A stretch of DNA of 64,000 bases, taken from positions 661,649 through 725,648 of the forward strand of contig NZ_PDHM01000016.1 of the NCBI RefSeq assembly GCF_002573715.1, in the 5' to 3' direction. Shown here one piece after another: positions 36,294 to 45,868 of the stretch. The number at the start of each line of letters is the position of its first letter. Positions within the stretch are counted from its first letter, which is position 1. Below the pieces are notes generated by a model. The model was not told the DNA's origin. It searched no databases and worked only from the letters and a program-made list of their open reading frames with translations. A program made the position numbers and the translations under genes. Source of the DNA: Paenibacillus sp. EZ-K15. Its GTDB lineage: Bacteria; Bacillota; Bacilli; Paenibacillales; Paenibacillaceae.

Positions 36294-38021
36294 CTACACT
36301 GCAGCTTCTCCGATCATTTGCCGCTCGATTTTCTTCATCTCATAAAAATAGCCCTTTTGCTCCATCAACTCCGAATAGGAACCTGTTTCGACGACCTTGC
36401 CTTGGTCCATGACCACAATTCGATCCATCTCTTCCAATCCGGTAAGCCGATGACTTATCAGAATAAGAGTATCTTGAGCCGTCTGTGCGTAGAGATGCTT
36501 CATAACGTGTTGCTCTGTCACATAATCCAGCGATGAAGTGGGTTCGTCCAGAAGCCACAACCGCCCTTTGCGGAGCAGTGCTCGCGCTAAAGCCAGCCGT
36601 TGCTTCTCCCCATCCGATAGATTCTCCCCTTTTTCAAACACCATATCGGTCAACGATTTATCGGGTAGCCGCACTTTAGCCAGCACGTCCAACAATTGTT
36701 CGTCTGTCTGTTCTTCTCCATTCAATAGTAGGTTGTCCCGGATCGTTCCCCGGAAGAAATGACTTTGCTGCAACACGACATTAGCCGCTTCCCAAATGCT
36801 TGTCTCATCCAGATCCTTCAACGAAACATCGTTTAGTCGTATATCGCCAGCTGTTGGTGTAAGCAGCTTGAGCAGCAATTCGATAATTGTTGACTTTCCT
36901 GACCCGCTCGCCCCGACAATCGCTGTTTTGGAGCCAGGTGAAATATGCAGGGAAATATCCTTAAGCGCCGGCCTCCACTCCCCTTCATATTGAAACGTAA
37001 CCCCGGAAAACTCTAACGAAACGGCTTGATCAAGAGACAACGCGCCCGCTGGCTGCAAAGACTGCACGTCGGTGGGTTGAACCGTTTCCGTTAGTCGCTT
37101 GGCTGCATGTTCGCTATCTTCCTTATACGCGGGTAATGTGGCCATTGCCGCCGCTTCTTCAAAAACGGTTAACGAGGCCATGACCAGCATGGCAAGAAAC
37201 ACCCCAGCAAGCGTTCCGTCCATAATTAAATAGGCTCCAAGAGCGAGTACCCCCCAGGAAACGAGAAACGTAACCAAAGCGTGCATCGCTTGCCCGCGGA
37301 GCAAGTTCTCTGCTGCTCGTTGCTGCTCAGCTGCTAGTGCAGCGGAAGCCTGCTGAAGCTGCTGCTCCCGCTGTGCCAGTTGCCCGTATACTTTCAAGTC
37401 CCGGAAACCATAAAGTACTTCAGTGACTTCCGTGGAAAGCTGCGCCCGCTGGTCGCGAACGCGTCCATGTATTCTCCTCTGCCCGAGCAAAACAATGCCC
37501 GGTATAACGAATCCCGCCGCGAGCATGCCTATTACAAACAGAAGAGCAATCCAGAACGAAAAGGCAGAGGTAAACAACACGGTAGCCAAGAACACCATGA
37601 CGACGATGATCGGGGGATATGCCACTCGCAAAAAATAATTTTGCAAGCTCTCCACGTCCCCAACGATCCGCGCAAGCAGATCCCCACTTCGATTTCTATT
37701 CAATATACCCGGCGTTAAAGGAATAAGCTTGGCAAAAAAGGAGGTACGTAAACGAGAAAGCATCGAGAACGTCGCCCGGTGAGAATACAAGCGCTCACCA
37801 TAACGACTTGCCGCCCGAAGCAAACCCAGCAGTTTGACCATCGAGGTGAGTACAATCAAAGTATAAAGCGGTGGCGCAAATACGGTTTGCGAAACTAGAT
37901 ACCCGCTGGCGGAAAAAAGCGCCACACCCGCTATGCCTGCGATGAATCCACCCAGAATCGAAAGCAAGATGTCTTTTCGCTCCTGAATCATCGCCTTTGA
38001 CAGAACAGCCAGTTCATTCAT
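36294..38021 (-). CDS. cydC: CydC subunit of the heterodimeric thiol/heme-related ABC exporter
   Basis: The 575-residue protein has an N-terminal six-helix transmembrane domain (residues 1-300) and a C-terminal ATPase with Walker A GASGSGKST near 375, signature LSDGEKQRLALARALL near 475 and Walker B LWLLDEPTSSLD. LSDGE in place of LSGGE is a slight variation. CydC and CydD together are required for assembly of cytochrome bd; heme transport and thiol export have been proposed. It overlaps cydD by eight bases, so the two are co-translated. Confidence 0.92.
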   Translation of the reverse strand: MNELAVLSKAMIQERKDILLSILGGFIAGIAGVALFSASGYLVSQTVFAPPLYTLIVLTSMVKLLGLLRAASRYGERLYSHRATFSMLSRLRTSFFAKLIPLTPGILNRNRSGDLLARIVGDVESLQNYFLRVAYPPIIVVMVFLATVLFTSAFSFWIALLFVIGMLAAGFVIPGIVLLGQRRIHGRVRDQRAQLSTEVTEVLYGFRDLKVYGQLAQREQQLQQASAALAAEQQRAAENLLRGQAMHALVTFLVSWGVLALGAYLIMDGTLAGVFLAMLVMASLTVFEEAAAMATLPAYKEDSEHAAKRLTETVQPTDVQSLQPAGALSLDQAVSLEFSGVTFQYEGEWRPALKDISLHISPGSKTAIVGASGSGKSTIIELLLKLLTPTAGDIRLNDVSLKDLDETSIWEAANVVLQQSHFFRGTIRDNLLLNGEEQTDEQLLDVLAKVRLPDKSLTDMVFEKGENLSDGEKQRLALARALLRKGRLWLLDEPTSSLDYVTEQHVMKHLYAQTAQDTLILISHRLTGLEEMDRIVVMDQGKVVETGSYSELMEQKGYFYEMKKIERQMIGEAAV

Positions 38022-39792
38022 GATGCCCCCCCCTTTTCCGCTCTATATCGATCATTTCGGCATACTGTGGCAGGCGCCCTAGAAGCTCATCATGCCGTCC
38101 GGCGTCCACTAACACTCCATTATCCATGAACAAGATCTTGTCGGCTTGCTGAATGGTATATAATCGATGAGCCACTGTAATCATCGTAGCCGTTTTTGCC
38201 AGTTTGGCAATGGAGCGTTGCAGTACGCGCTCGGTGTGCAAATCCAGTCCAACGGTAGGCTCATCAAACAGAATGATGGCAGGCCGCTTCAAAAAGGCTC
38301 GTGCCAAGGCAAGCCGCTGTCTTTCCCCACCAGATAGTCCCCTGCCTCCTTCACCAACAAAGGTATTGAGTCCATGCTCCAATTGGGCTGTAAGTGCAGC
38401 AAGCCCGGCTTCCTCCGCTGCCCGCTCTATTTCAGCACGGGTAATGTTCCCACCAGCACCAATTGCAATATTCTCAGCCAATGTGCCTGCAAAAATATAC
38501 GGGTGCTGTGTAATGTAGCTGACATGCTTAAACCATGCATTCTCATCGAATTGGGAGAGTGGGCTTCCATTCACCCGAACCGTTCCCGATGCTGGCTTCA
38601 GCAAACCTGCAATGAGATGGAGCAAAGTCGTTTTGCCGGAGCCGCTTTTGCCAACGATAGCAATGTGCTCTCCCGGACCCATCGTGATCTCTCCAGTCTT
38701 AAGCTCGAAAGAATCCGGAGCATATTTAAACCGGAGATGGTCCAGTTCCATGGATGGCGGCATGTTGTCGATGTCGACGATTTCATCGGATGTACCTGCA
38801 CCTTCAGTGCTATTCGGGTCCTCGCTCTTCCCTGCTGTTTCCTCAAGCATTTGCTCCACCTTATGAATAGCACCCATACTTGTTCGCCCGCTGTGAAAGG
38901 CGGTTCCCGTATTCTTTAACAGGCTGTAGAACTCGGGAACGAGCAGCAAAACAAGAAACGCGGTGTGGAACGTCATCGATTTGAAAACAAGCAGCTGGAT
39001 GGCCAGTTCGAGTGCGACAATGCCGATACTTAGCATCACGATCGACTCCAGCATGAAGGTATTCGTAAATGCAATCTTCAAAATGCCCATCGTGGCATCT
39101 CGGTAACCCAGACTGCTGCGTTCAATCTCCTGCTGCTGCCGGTGAGCACGTCCAAATATTTTTAGCGTCAACAGTCCTTGAAGAGAATCCAGAAATGTAC
39201 CAGAGAACTCGGCCAGCTGTGCATATTTTTCTTCGGATTTGTTCTTCGTTTTAAGCCCTACCAAAATCATGAACAGCGGGATGAACGGGGCTGTAAACAG
39301 CATAATGAAACCTGTGTTGGGATGCTCAGTAAATGTAACGATCAGAATCAAAATCGGGATGATCGCCGCTTCCATCATACGGGGCATATATTGACTGAAA
39401 TAACTGTCAGCCTCATCCACCGCGTCTAGTAGAATACTGACCTTCCCTCCTGTCTGTCCATGAAGGGTTGAAGGCATGGATGCATGAGTCAAGTTCTGCA
39501 GTACAGCTGCTCGCATATTCGTCTTGGCCGTTGCAGCCATCCGTAGTCCAACTTTACCGTTTCCATATGACAACAGTGTGCGTACAACCATAACAGCCAG
39601 AAGCAGGCCAAGCAGTACGATAACCGATGAAAAGGTAGCACGCTCCACAAAAACCCGCTGGACTGCTTCAGCAAGTAATCCAGCCTGACTCAAAATAGCT
39701 GCACCAAGCGCAAGTGAAATGACTGCGAGGAGAGCTGTATTTTTTCTTTGTGAAGACATTTGCTGAGAAATCAGACTGGATTTCCTTTTCAC
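38014..39792 (-). CDS. cydD: CydD subunit of the heterodimeric thiol/heme-related ABC exporter
   Basis: The protein has 592 residues, with transmembrane helices over residues 15-310 and an ATPase domain from about 345. Walker A is GKSGSGKTT, the signature is LSGGERQRLALARAFL and Walker B is IILFDEPTVGLD. The GTG start follows GAGGAG. It lies 68 bases after cydB and overlaps cydC, which fits the cydABDC operon. It forms the second half of the exporter needed for cytochrome bd maturation. Confidence 0.92.
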   Translation of the reverse strand: MKRKSSLISQQMSSQRKNTALLAVISLALGAAILSQAGLLAEAVQRVFVERATFSSVIVLLGLLLAVMVVRTLLSYGNGKVGLRMAATAKTNMRAAVLQNLTHASMPSTLHGQTGGKVSILLDAVDEADSYFSQYMPRMMEAAIIPILILIVTFTEHPNTGFIMLFTAPFIPLFMILVGLKTKNKSEEKYAQLAEFSGTFLDSLQGLLTLKIFGRAHRQQQEIERSSLGYRDATMGILKIAFTNTFMLESIVMLSIGIVALELAIQLLVFKSMTFHTAFLVLLLVPEFYSLLKNTGTAFHSGRTSMGAIHKVEQMLEETAGKSEDPNSTEGAGTSDEIVDIDNMPPSMELDHLRFKYAPDSFELKTGEITMGPGEHIAIVGKSGSGKTTLLHLIAGLLKPASGTVRVNGSPLSQFDENAWFKHVSYITQHPYIFAGTLAENIAIGAGGNITRAEIERAAEEAGLAALTAQLEHGLNTFVGEGGRGLSGGERQRLALARAFLKRPAIILFDEPTVGLDLHTERVLQRSIAKLAKTATMITVAHRLYTIQQADKILFMDNGVLVDAGRHDELLGRLPQYAEMIDIERKRGGHHE

Positions 39793-39860
39793 AGTTTTCT
39801 CCTCCTTTATATACAGGCCTATGATGAAATATCATATACGATGTAATGGACAATACCGCT

Positions 39861-40874
39861 TTATTTTTTTCCCTTTACATAATCCGCATCAAACAGGAAT
39901 AATTTGAAGACCAATATCAGGGACGGGATTAACAGGAACAGACCACCAATAAATGCAGCAACTAACGCGAAGCCCATGGCTGGTGTAGTAGCGCTGCTCT
40001 GAACCGTGATGTATGGATCCAGAATATAAGGGTAGTGCCCGATTCCGTATGCGAAAAAAGCAGTGAAAAATTGCAGCATGACGCATATAAAAGCTAATCC
40101 GTATCGGCGTCCGTTGTATATCAGCCACATGGCGATCATGAAGAAAGCAACGGAAAGCCCGAGCAGCCACCATAAATCCATCATATTTTGAAAATGCCGT
40201 TCATTGTGTTGACCCAAATAAATAAATGCTGTCAATGCGAGAATAATCGTCGGTGTGCTCCAGAATAGGGCATAGTTTCGCATCAGCTTCAGAGCAGCGT
40301 GATCCTCTGCCCGAGAAGCGTAAAATGTCAGAAATGATCCGCTAATGAAAAGTACGGATACGATTGCGAGTCCAACGATGCTCCAGGATAACGGATTGGT
40401 AAACAGCTCCCAGTAATCGAGAGAAACCGTCTCACCCTGCTTCACAATAAAGCCGCCTTCAGATATCGTAAGCGCCACGGATAACGAAGCCGGAATAAGT
40501 AACCCTGTAGCTCCGTATAAAAATAAATACACAAGACTTCTCTTGGAACCGTAATTTTCAAATGCATAGAAAGAACCGCGAATGGCAAGCAGTATCACTG
40601 CTATGCTTGCTGGAACAAGCAGAGCGGCGCCATAATAATAGGCCGTGTCCGGAAAAAATCCGACGATACCAATATAGAAAAAAACAAAAAATACATTCGT
40701 GATCTCCCAAACGGGTGATAAATAACGGGAAATCAGACGGTTAATCAAATGATCCTGCTTCGTCAAACGTGCATAGAAAGCGAAGAAGCCTGCTCCGAAA
40801 TCAATTGAGGCTATAATTAAATAGCCGTACAAGAACAGCCAGAGCACCGTGATGCCAATCAATTCGTAACTCAT
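39861..40874 (-). CDS. cydB: Cytochrome bd quinol oxidase subunit II
   Basis: The protein has 337 residues with about eight or nine membrane helices. The opening ELIGITVLWLFLYGYLIIASIDFGAGFFAFYAR is the CydB signature region, with the conserved acidic residue of DFGAG. CydB is the partner of CydA in the membrane oxidase that reduces oxygen with quinol electrons. Its start overlaps the cydA stop by four bases, indicating translational coupling. Confidence 0.93.
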   Translation of the reverse strand: MSYELIGITVLWLFLYGYLIIASIDFGAGFFAFYARLTKQDHLINRLISRYLSPVWEITNVFFVFFYIGIVGFFPDTAYYYGAALLVPASIAVILLAIRGSFYAFENYGSKRSLVYLFLYGATGLLIPASLSVALTISEGGFIVKQGETVSLDYWELFTNPLSWSIVGLAIVSVLFISGSFLTFYASRAEDHAALKLMRNYALFWSTPTIILALTAFIYLGQHNERHFQNMMDLWWLLGLSVAFFMIAMWLIYNGRRYGLAFICVMLQFFTAFFAYGIGHYPYILDPYITVQSSATTPAMGFALVAAFIGGLFLLIPSLILVFKLFLFDADYVKGKK

Positions 40875-42238
40875 TGTGCAGGATCCCCCTTTTCTATAGT
40901 CTGATTAGGCTTTTCTTTTAACCATTTCTCCATCTCAACTTCTGCCGGCTTATTGTTGAACAAACGTCTTAACACGATTACACACATGATGCCAAGTAAG
41001 ATGTACAGGAGCAAGAAGACGAAGAATAAAGTTCTTACTGTCGGTGAAGTCGTAGCGGCTTCCTCTACACGCATAACTCCACGGATAATCCATGGCTGTC
41101 GCCCAACTTCTGCATAAAACCAGCCGAGCTCAACACCCAGAAAGGCGAGCGGTGTGCCGAGTGCGATGAGTCGTAGCATCCATTTGTTCAGCTCATTGCG
41201 CTTTTTCCAGATCTTAAACAGGAAATAAAGCAGCGAAATCGCAAGCAGAGCAAATCCGATTCCTGCCATTAAATCAAACAAGTAATGCACGAGCAGTGGT
41301 GGCCATTCATCCTGCGGGAATTCCTCCAGTCCCGTTACCTCTGCATTAAAATCGCCAAAGGCCAGGAAGCTAAGCAGTTTCGGCAGATGAAGGGCACCCA
41401 GTACTTCATGCTCGGCATTCAGCCATCCCATTAGAATCAGGTCCGCACCACTTTCTGTCTCAAAATGCCACTCTGCCGCCGCAAGCTTCTCTGGCTGATG
41501 CTCAGCCAAAAACTTGGCGGACACATCCCCGGCCAACGTGTTCAGCATGCCGAACAACAAAGCAACGGCCATCATGAGGTTCAAGGCTTTTTTGTGATAA
41601 GCAGAAACTCCTTTTCTCAGCATCGCAAAGGCTGCAATTCCGGCTAATAGAATTGCCCCTGTCAAATAGGCCGAGCTTAACACATGGAATACCTTGGAGA
41701 ACGTCGCCGTATTCAACATCGCTTGCACCGGATCAACCGCTGTGAATTGACCTGCTTCCAAGACAAAACCTTCAGGCTGGTTCATAAATCCGTTGACCGT
41801 CGTAATAAACACAGCAGACATGCCTGCCCCAACCACAATCGGAATCGTCAGCAGCCAGTGGATATACGGTTTTTTGAATCGATCCCAGGTGTACAAATAA
41901 ATGCCCAGAAAGATGGCTTCAAAAAAGAATGCGAACACTTCCATGAATAACGGCAATGCAATGACGTTCCCAGCCATCTTCATAAAGTTCGGCCACACCA
42001 GGGCCAACTGCAGGGAGATGATTGTACCGGTCACGACACCAACCGCAACCGTAATGACAAATCCCCGTGCCCACCTCTTCGCCATCAATGTATAATGGGG
42101 ATCTTTCTTGCGGATCCCGATGAACTCTGCAATTGCGATCATTAATGGTATACCAACGCCAATCGTTGCAAAAATTACGTGGAATGCGAGTGTCAAACCT
42201 GTTACCAGCCTGCTCCACAGTACCGTGTCCATTTCCAT
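40871..42238 (-). CDS. cydA: Cytochrome bd quinol oxidase subunit I
   Basis: ATG 42238 follows AAAGGAGG; an in-frame upstream codon at 42259 lies before that site and is rejected. The 455-residue protein has about nine helices. The first helix RLVTGLTLAFHVIFATIGVG carries the heme-ligand His20, and WARGFVITVAVGVVTGTIISLQLALVWPNFM and PWIIRGVMRVEEAAT are CydA hallmarks. The length suits the short Q-loop class found in Firmicutes. It oxidises quinol and reduces oxygen with high affinity, useful at low oxygen. It opens the cydABDC operon. Confidence 0.94.
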   Translation of the reverse strand: MEMDTVLWSRLVTGLTLAFHVIFATIGVGIPLMIAIAEFIGIRKKDPHYTLMAKRWARGFVITVAVGVVTGTIISLQLALVWPNFMKMAGNVIALPLFMEVFAFFFEAIFLGIYLYTWDRFKKPYIHWLLTIPIVVGAGMSAVFITTVNGFMNQPEGFVLEAGQFTAVDPVQAMLNTATFSKVFHVLSSAYLTGAILLAGIAAFAMLRKGVSAYHKKALNLMMAVALLFGMLNTLAGDVSAKFLAEHQPEKLAAAEWHFETESGADLILMGWLNAEHEVLGALHLPKLLSFLAFGDFNAEVTGLEEFPQDEWPPLLVHYLFDLMAGIGFALLAISLLYFLFKIWKKRNELNKWMLRLIALGTPLAFLGVELGWFYAEVGRQPWIIRGVMRVEEAATTSPTVRTLFFVFLLLYILLGIMCVIVLRRLFNNKPAEVEMEKWLKEKPNQTIEKGDPAQ

Positions 42239-42522
42239 AATAATACTGCCTCCTTTCAAACTTCTGTTTAATCTAGGGGTAAATTAATCTTTTGAACAGG
42301 CCTGCCCGTCGTTCACCTACTACACTCATCCATGGGAGGAATAAGCTGTCCCTCGATCTCAACTATGTAAAAAGAGATTTTTTTCACAAAGTAAGATGCT
42401 AAATTGCTACGCCCACATCATTCTTGTGTCATACCGTACTTCGAACAGAGACCTGACGAGCTTGTATTGACCTAGTACGGAATTCGGGAAGAAGTATGAG
42501 TGCGAAACCTGATCGTAAGGTT

Positions 42523-42550
42523 ATTATATCTTTGTTCACCACGAATTCAA
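42523..42550 (-). promoter_or_regulatory. Candidate sigma-A promoter of the cyd operon
   Basis: On the minus strand TTGAAT (42545-42550) and TATAAT (42523-42528) are 16 bases apart. The leader to cydA would be about 280 bases and includes a Rex-like half site TTGTGAA at 42383-42389. Confidence 0.55.
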
Positions 42551-42609
42551 TCAATGACACATGTTCGTCCTTGAATGTTCAAGAAAAGGTCAACCTTTTC
42601 CGACAAATT

Positions 42610-42625
42610 AGTGAAAAACATCACA
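42610..42625. promoter_or_regulatory. Fnr/CRP-like box upstream of the cyd promoter
   Basis: AGTGA-N6-TCACA (minus strand TGTGA-N6-TCACT) matches the Fnr/CRP family consensus at nine of ten positions. It is centred about 100 bases upstream of the inferred start. Oxygen-dependent control of cytochrome bd by Fnr-type regulators is known in Firmicutes; its use here is inference. Confidence 0.5.
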
Positions 42626-42688
42626 GTGGGCAATAACAAGTTTTTTTAAGAGAAAACCTGTCAGCTCGATACCATTCTATAACGAGAA

Positions 42689-42717
42689 AATACCTGCCCC
42701 TCTCCCGGGCAGGTATT
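42689..42717. terminator. Terminator after the lipoprotein gene
   Basis: AATACCTGCCC pairs perfectly with GGGCAGGTATT across a seven-base loop. It ends the minus-strand operon of 45727-42763. Confidence 0.8.
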
Positions 42718-42762
42718 AAAGGTGAATCGTATGAATGGCTTACCAACATCGATCACTAAATA

Positions 42763-43479
42763 TTAGTCCAGAAGGTTGTAGATCTGAATGCTCTCCACCT
42801 TGGCATCCTTGATATGAAACGACATCACATCCACATAATTGGATGGCTCGTAACGGAAGTCATCCTCCTCATTAGGGGCTCCATCACCAAGCAGTTTCCC
42901 CTCAGGGTAGGCGTGTTTGAGTGTATCCAGGCTATCTCCTGCTTTAATGTTTCGCACTGTCGCGTACTTAGGATCTGTAATTTCGATATGAAAGATGGAG
43001 TCTTGTTTCCCCTCCGGTATACTGATTGTTTTAATCTCCAGACCAGGATACGTATAAACCTTTTCTGTAAAACCGATTAACGTATCCATGTTTGTTCCAT
43101 CGCCGGCACTGTACGTATGAGATTTCAGGTTATCCGGTTTGCCCAGCATCTGTTCCATCTGATCTTCATTCGCTGTATCCGAAATCGCAATGGTGTGCTC
43201 ATTATAGACAAAAGCAAGCTCCTTCAGCACCACATTGCCTTCCTTCTCCATCGAACCTTCCTTAATAGCTTCAGCACTCTGTCCTTCCGAATTTTCTGAA
43301 GCAGGCGCAGTAGAATTTGATGCTCCTTCGCCTTTGGCCTGTTCGTCGGGCGTGTTTTTTTCAGCCGAGTTCTGCGCCGCTTCTGGCGACTTGGCACCAT
43401 TGGACTGACAGCCCGCCAGTGCCATCGTTAGTAAAATACTCAGCAGGATAACAGCTGTAGCTTTGTTTATCAATTTCAT
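42763..43479 (-). CDS. Lipoprotein of unknown function in a two-component operon
   Basis: The 238-residue protein starts at ATG 43479, six bases after GGAGGG (an ATG three bases earlier is too close). It has a lipoprotein signal with lipobox LAGC near residue 23, a low-complexity acidic linker (residues 25-85) and a C-terminal domain that seems to hold two related halves, each with a short helix followed by strands (DQMEQMLGKPDNLKSH and DSLDTLKHAYPEGK). This recalls SmpA/BamE-like folds but I cannot assign it. It follows the histidine kinase by 116 bases and may be its sensory partner or its target. Confidence 0.75.
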   Translation of the reverse strand: MKLINKATAVILLSILLTMALAGCQSNGAKSPEAAQNSAEKNTPDEQAKGEGASNSTAPASENSEGQSAEAIKEGSMEKEGNVVLKELAFVYNEHTIAISDTANEDQMEQMLGKPDNLKSHTYSAGDGTNMDTLIGFTEKVYTYPGLEIKTISIPEGKQDSIFHIEITDPKYATVRNIKAGDSLDTLKHAYPEGKLLGDGAPNEEDDFRYEPSNYVDVMSFHIKDAKVESIQIYNLLD

Positions 43480-43595
43480 CATGATCCCTCCATAAATGTG
43501 TGATTTCTTCTTATGAAGTGATTATAAAAAAAGCATTTGTTAGTCTCATAACAGAATTGTATCAATCTTGTAACGTTAACTATTTACGCGCGTGT

Positions 43596-45023
43596 TTACG
43601 CACGGGGTAACACAATCGTAACGGTCGTTCCTTCCCCGATTTGACTTTCCATGTCGATATATCCATTAAACCGCTCTACAATCTCTTTGCAAATAGAAAG
43701 TCCAAGACCTGAACCGTTCGCTGTGCTTGCATTTTTCGCCCGGTAAAAGCGTTCCTGCACTCTCTCCAGCTCATCGCCCGCGATACCGATACCTTGATCA
43801 CGTATCCGTATAACTACCTCGCTTGGCGTATGTTCCAACTTCAATTCGATTAGCGATGGACTGCCTGAATATTTGATGGCATTGTCCACAAGGTTGGCGA
43901 TCGCATGGGACATCAGCATTGGATTCACGTTGGCGTGGACTCTCGTCAGAAGCTTATCCTCCGGTTCCGCTTCCGCCTCCCTGAACATAATCTCGATTCC
44001 TTTATCTTTGGCCTTGGCACCCATACTCGTTGCGACTTGCTGAATCAGTTCGTTCATTTCCGTCTTCCGGGCTTCCAGTTCGTTAGAACCAGCCTTGTCG
44101 AATCGGGATAGCAACAACAGTTCATTAATCAAGCGCGTCAGCCGATCCGATTCCTGCAGCAGATGAGCATAGATTTTTTGCAGCTCCTTGTTCTCGTTCT
44201 CCCCTTCATACAAGTATTGAGAGAAACCACGAATTGCTGCCAATGGTGTTTTTAACTCGTGAGATACGTTGGAGACAAATTGTTTCTGGTACTGAATGTA
44301 ATCATGAAGCTGCCGCCCCATGGAATCCAGCCCATCTGCCAGCATGCCCAGTTCATCCTTCCGGTTTAGATGAACTCTCCGAAACTCCTGTCTAGAGAAA
44401 CTTTGCGCAGCGCCAAGCAACAGCTTAATCGGCTTGGTTGTGTTGCGGGCAATCCACAGACTGGATAACGTAATCAGTACAATAAATCCGCCTGCACCCG
44501 CAAACAGGATATAACGGATTTGATCCATAATCGCATAAAAGTAGGAAATGTCCTCCACGAACTCATACACATAAGCGTTTTGGTAGTATTGATCCTGAAT
44601 GGGAGTGGCAAAATAAAGCAGATGATCTTCCGTTACGGTGTAGGCATAACTGCCGCTCAGGGCTTTCTCAATATTCTTTTCAAAAATAAGAGGTTTGCCA
44701 TCATTAATGATGATGCCATCCACAGCCAAGCCCAGCAACTGCTTGGAGCTATCATAGATACGTACTTCCTTGCCTGAAGCTTTCAGCTTCTCCAGAGCAA
44801 GTCTGACGATTTCTTTTGTCTGCGGCTCTCCTGTCGATGATCTATGCTGTGCCAACACCTCACGGAAGGACAACTCGGACAGATCCGCCTTCTCCATCAT
44901 CTGTTTTTCAATGGTAATGAAGCTGTAGTAATCAATGGCTTTATTTACCGCAAAAATGATGATGCCAAAGGACAGCACGGAGAAAAATAAATAATTCAGC
45001 AGTAACCGGGTTGCATACTTCAG
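43596..45023 (-). CDS. Sensor histidine kinase, probable CTG start
   Basis: An in-frame GTG at 44978 has no ribosome binding site. Upstream, GGAGGTGG lies six bases before CTG 45023, which overlaps the response-regulator stop as CTGA. Starting there gives MKYATRLLLNYLFFSVLSFG and restores a full first membrane helix, total 475 residues. The layout is helix, extracytoplasmic sensor loop (residues 40-160), second helix, HAMP, dimerisation box FVSNVSHELKTPLAAIRGF with the phospho-accepting His near residue 257, and the ATPase with NLVDNAIKYSG, DQGIGI and GSGLGLSI. It is the partner of the regulator at 45020. The extracytoplasmic signal is unknown. Confidence 0.9.
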   Translation of the reverse strand: MKYATRLLLNYLFFSVLSFGIIIFAVNKAIDYYSFITIEKQMMEKADLSELSFREVLAQHRSSTGEPQTKEIVRLALEKLKASGKEVRIYDSSKQLLGLAVDGIIINDGKPLIFEKNIEKALSGSYAYTVTEDHLLYFATPIQDQYYQNAYVYEFVEDISYFYAIMDQIRYILFAGAGGFIVLITLSSLWIARNTTKPIKLLLGAAQSFSRQEFRRVHLNRKDELGMLADGLDSMGRQLHDYIQYQKQFVSNVSHELKTPLAAIRGFSQYLYEGENENKELQKIYAHLLQESDRLTRLINELLLLSRFDKAGSNELEARKTEMNELIQQVATSMGAKAKDKGIEIMFREAEAEPEDKLLTRVHANVNPMLMSHAIANLVDNAIKYSGSPSLIELKLEHTPSEVVIRIRDQGIGIAGDELERVQERFYRAKNASTANGSGLGLSICKEIVERFNGYIDMESQIGEGTTVTIVLPRA

Positions 45024-45727
45024 GCCTCGCCACCTCCAAGTTGATAGCCAAATCCATAGATCGTCCTGACATACTTCGGTTCGTCCGCGTTATCCTCCAG
45101 CTTCTTCCGTAATCGCATGATGGTCATATCCACACTGCGACTGTCTCCCATAAAGTCATATCCCCATCCGATCTGCAGCAGCTCATCCCGGGTAAAGATT
45201 TTGTCTGGCCTTTTGAGTAACGTTTCCAGAATTTTAAACTCTTTGGCCGTTAAAGACACGGGTACACCGTTTTTCAGCACCCTTCGGCTTTCCAGATCAA
45301 ATGTCAGCTCTTCATGAATGATGCGTGTAGATTTCACTTCTGTTCCTTCACTTGATTCCTCCATGCTCTCGTTTCTTCTCAGAATCACTTTGATCCGAGC
45401 GAGCAATTCACGATTGTCAAAGGGTTTGGTCATGTAATCTTCCGCCCCTAGCTCTAGTCCCAACACCTTGTCGATTACCTCATTTTTAGCAGAGAGCATG
45501 ATCACAGGAACGGCACGTTTCCCGGTGATTTCCTTGCACAGGTCATATCCGGAGCAGTCAGGCAGCATCAAGTCAAGCACCACCAGGTCCGGTTGAAAAG
45601 CATCCAGCAGCTGCAGGGCTATTTTACCGTTTTGAGCCGTTTGAACGACGTAGTTTTCTCTTCTCAGTACGAGCTCAATTAAATCTCTGATTGCGACTTC
45701 ATCGTCAATGACAAGTATTTTCTTCAA
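45020..45727 (-). CDS. OmpR/PhoB-family response regulator
   Basis: The 235-residue protein has a receiver domain (KKILVIDDEVAIRDLI, phospho-acceptor Asp in DLVVLDLMLPD near residue 53, Lys in YMTKPF near 102) and a winged-helix DNA-binding domain (LTAKEFKILETLLKRPDKIFTRDELL, VDMTIMRLRKKL, IYGFGYQL). It heads a three-gene operon with the kinase and a lipoprotein. Its targets are not evident beyond the possibility of autoregulation. Confidence 0.94.
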   Translation of the reverse strand: MKKILVIDDEVAIRDLIELVLRRENYVVQTAQNGKIALQLLDAFQPDLVVLDLMLPDCSGYDLCKEITGKRAVPVIMLSAKNEVIDKVLGLELGAEDYMTKPFDNRELLARIKVILRRNESMEESSEGTEVKSTRIIHEELTFDLESRRVLKNGVPVSLTAKEFKILETLLKRPDKIFTRDELLQIGWGYDFMGDSRSVDMTIMRLRKKLEDNADEPKYVRTIYGFGYQLGGGEA

Positions 45728-45868
45728 TGTGCACCCCTTCTAGCCTTGTTCCCCAGCTTGAATCATAATTTACCCTCATCTTAGCACAGACACTTTAGAT
45801 TCCTCCACCAACTGATTCCACTGAGCCCAACATAACTTGTAATAAACCCGATGAAAGGAGAACAATCC

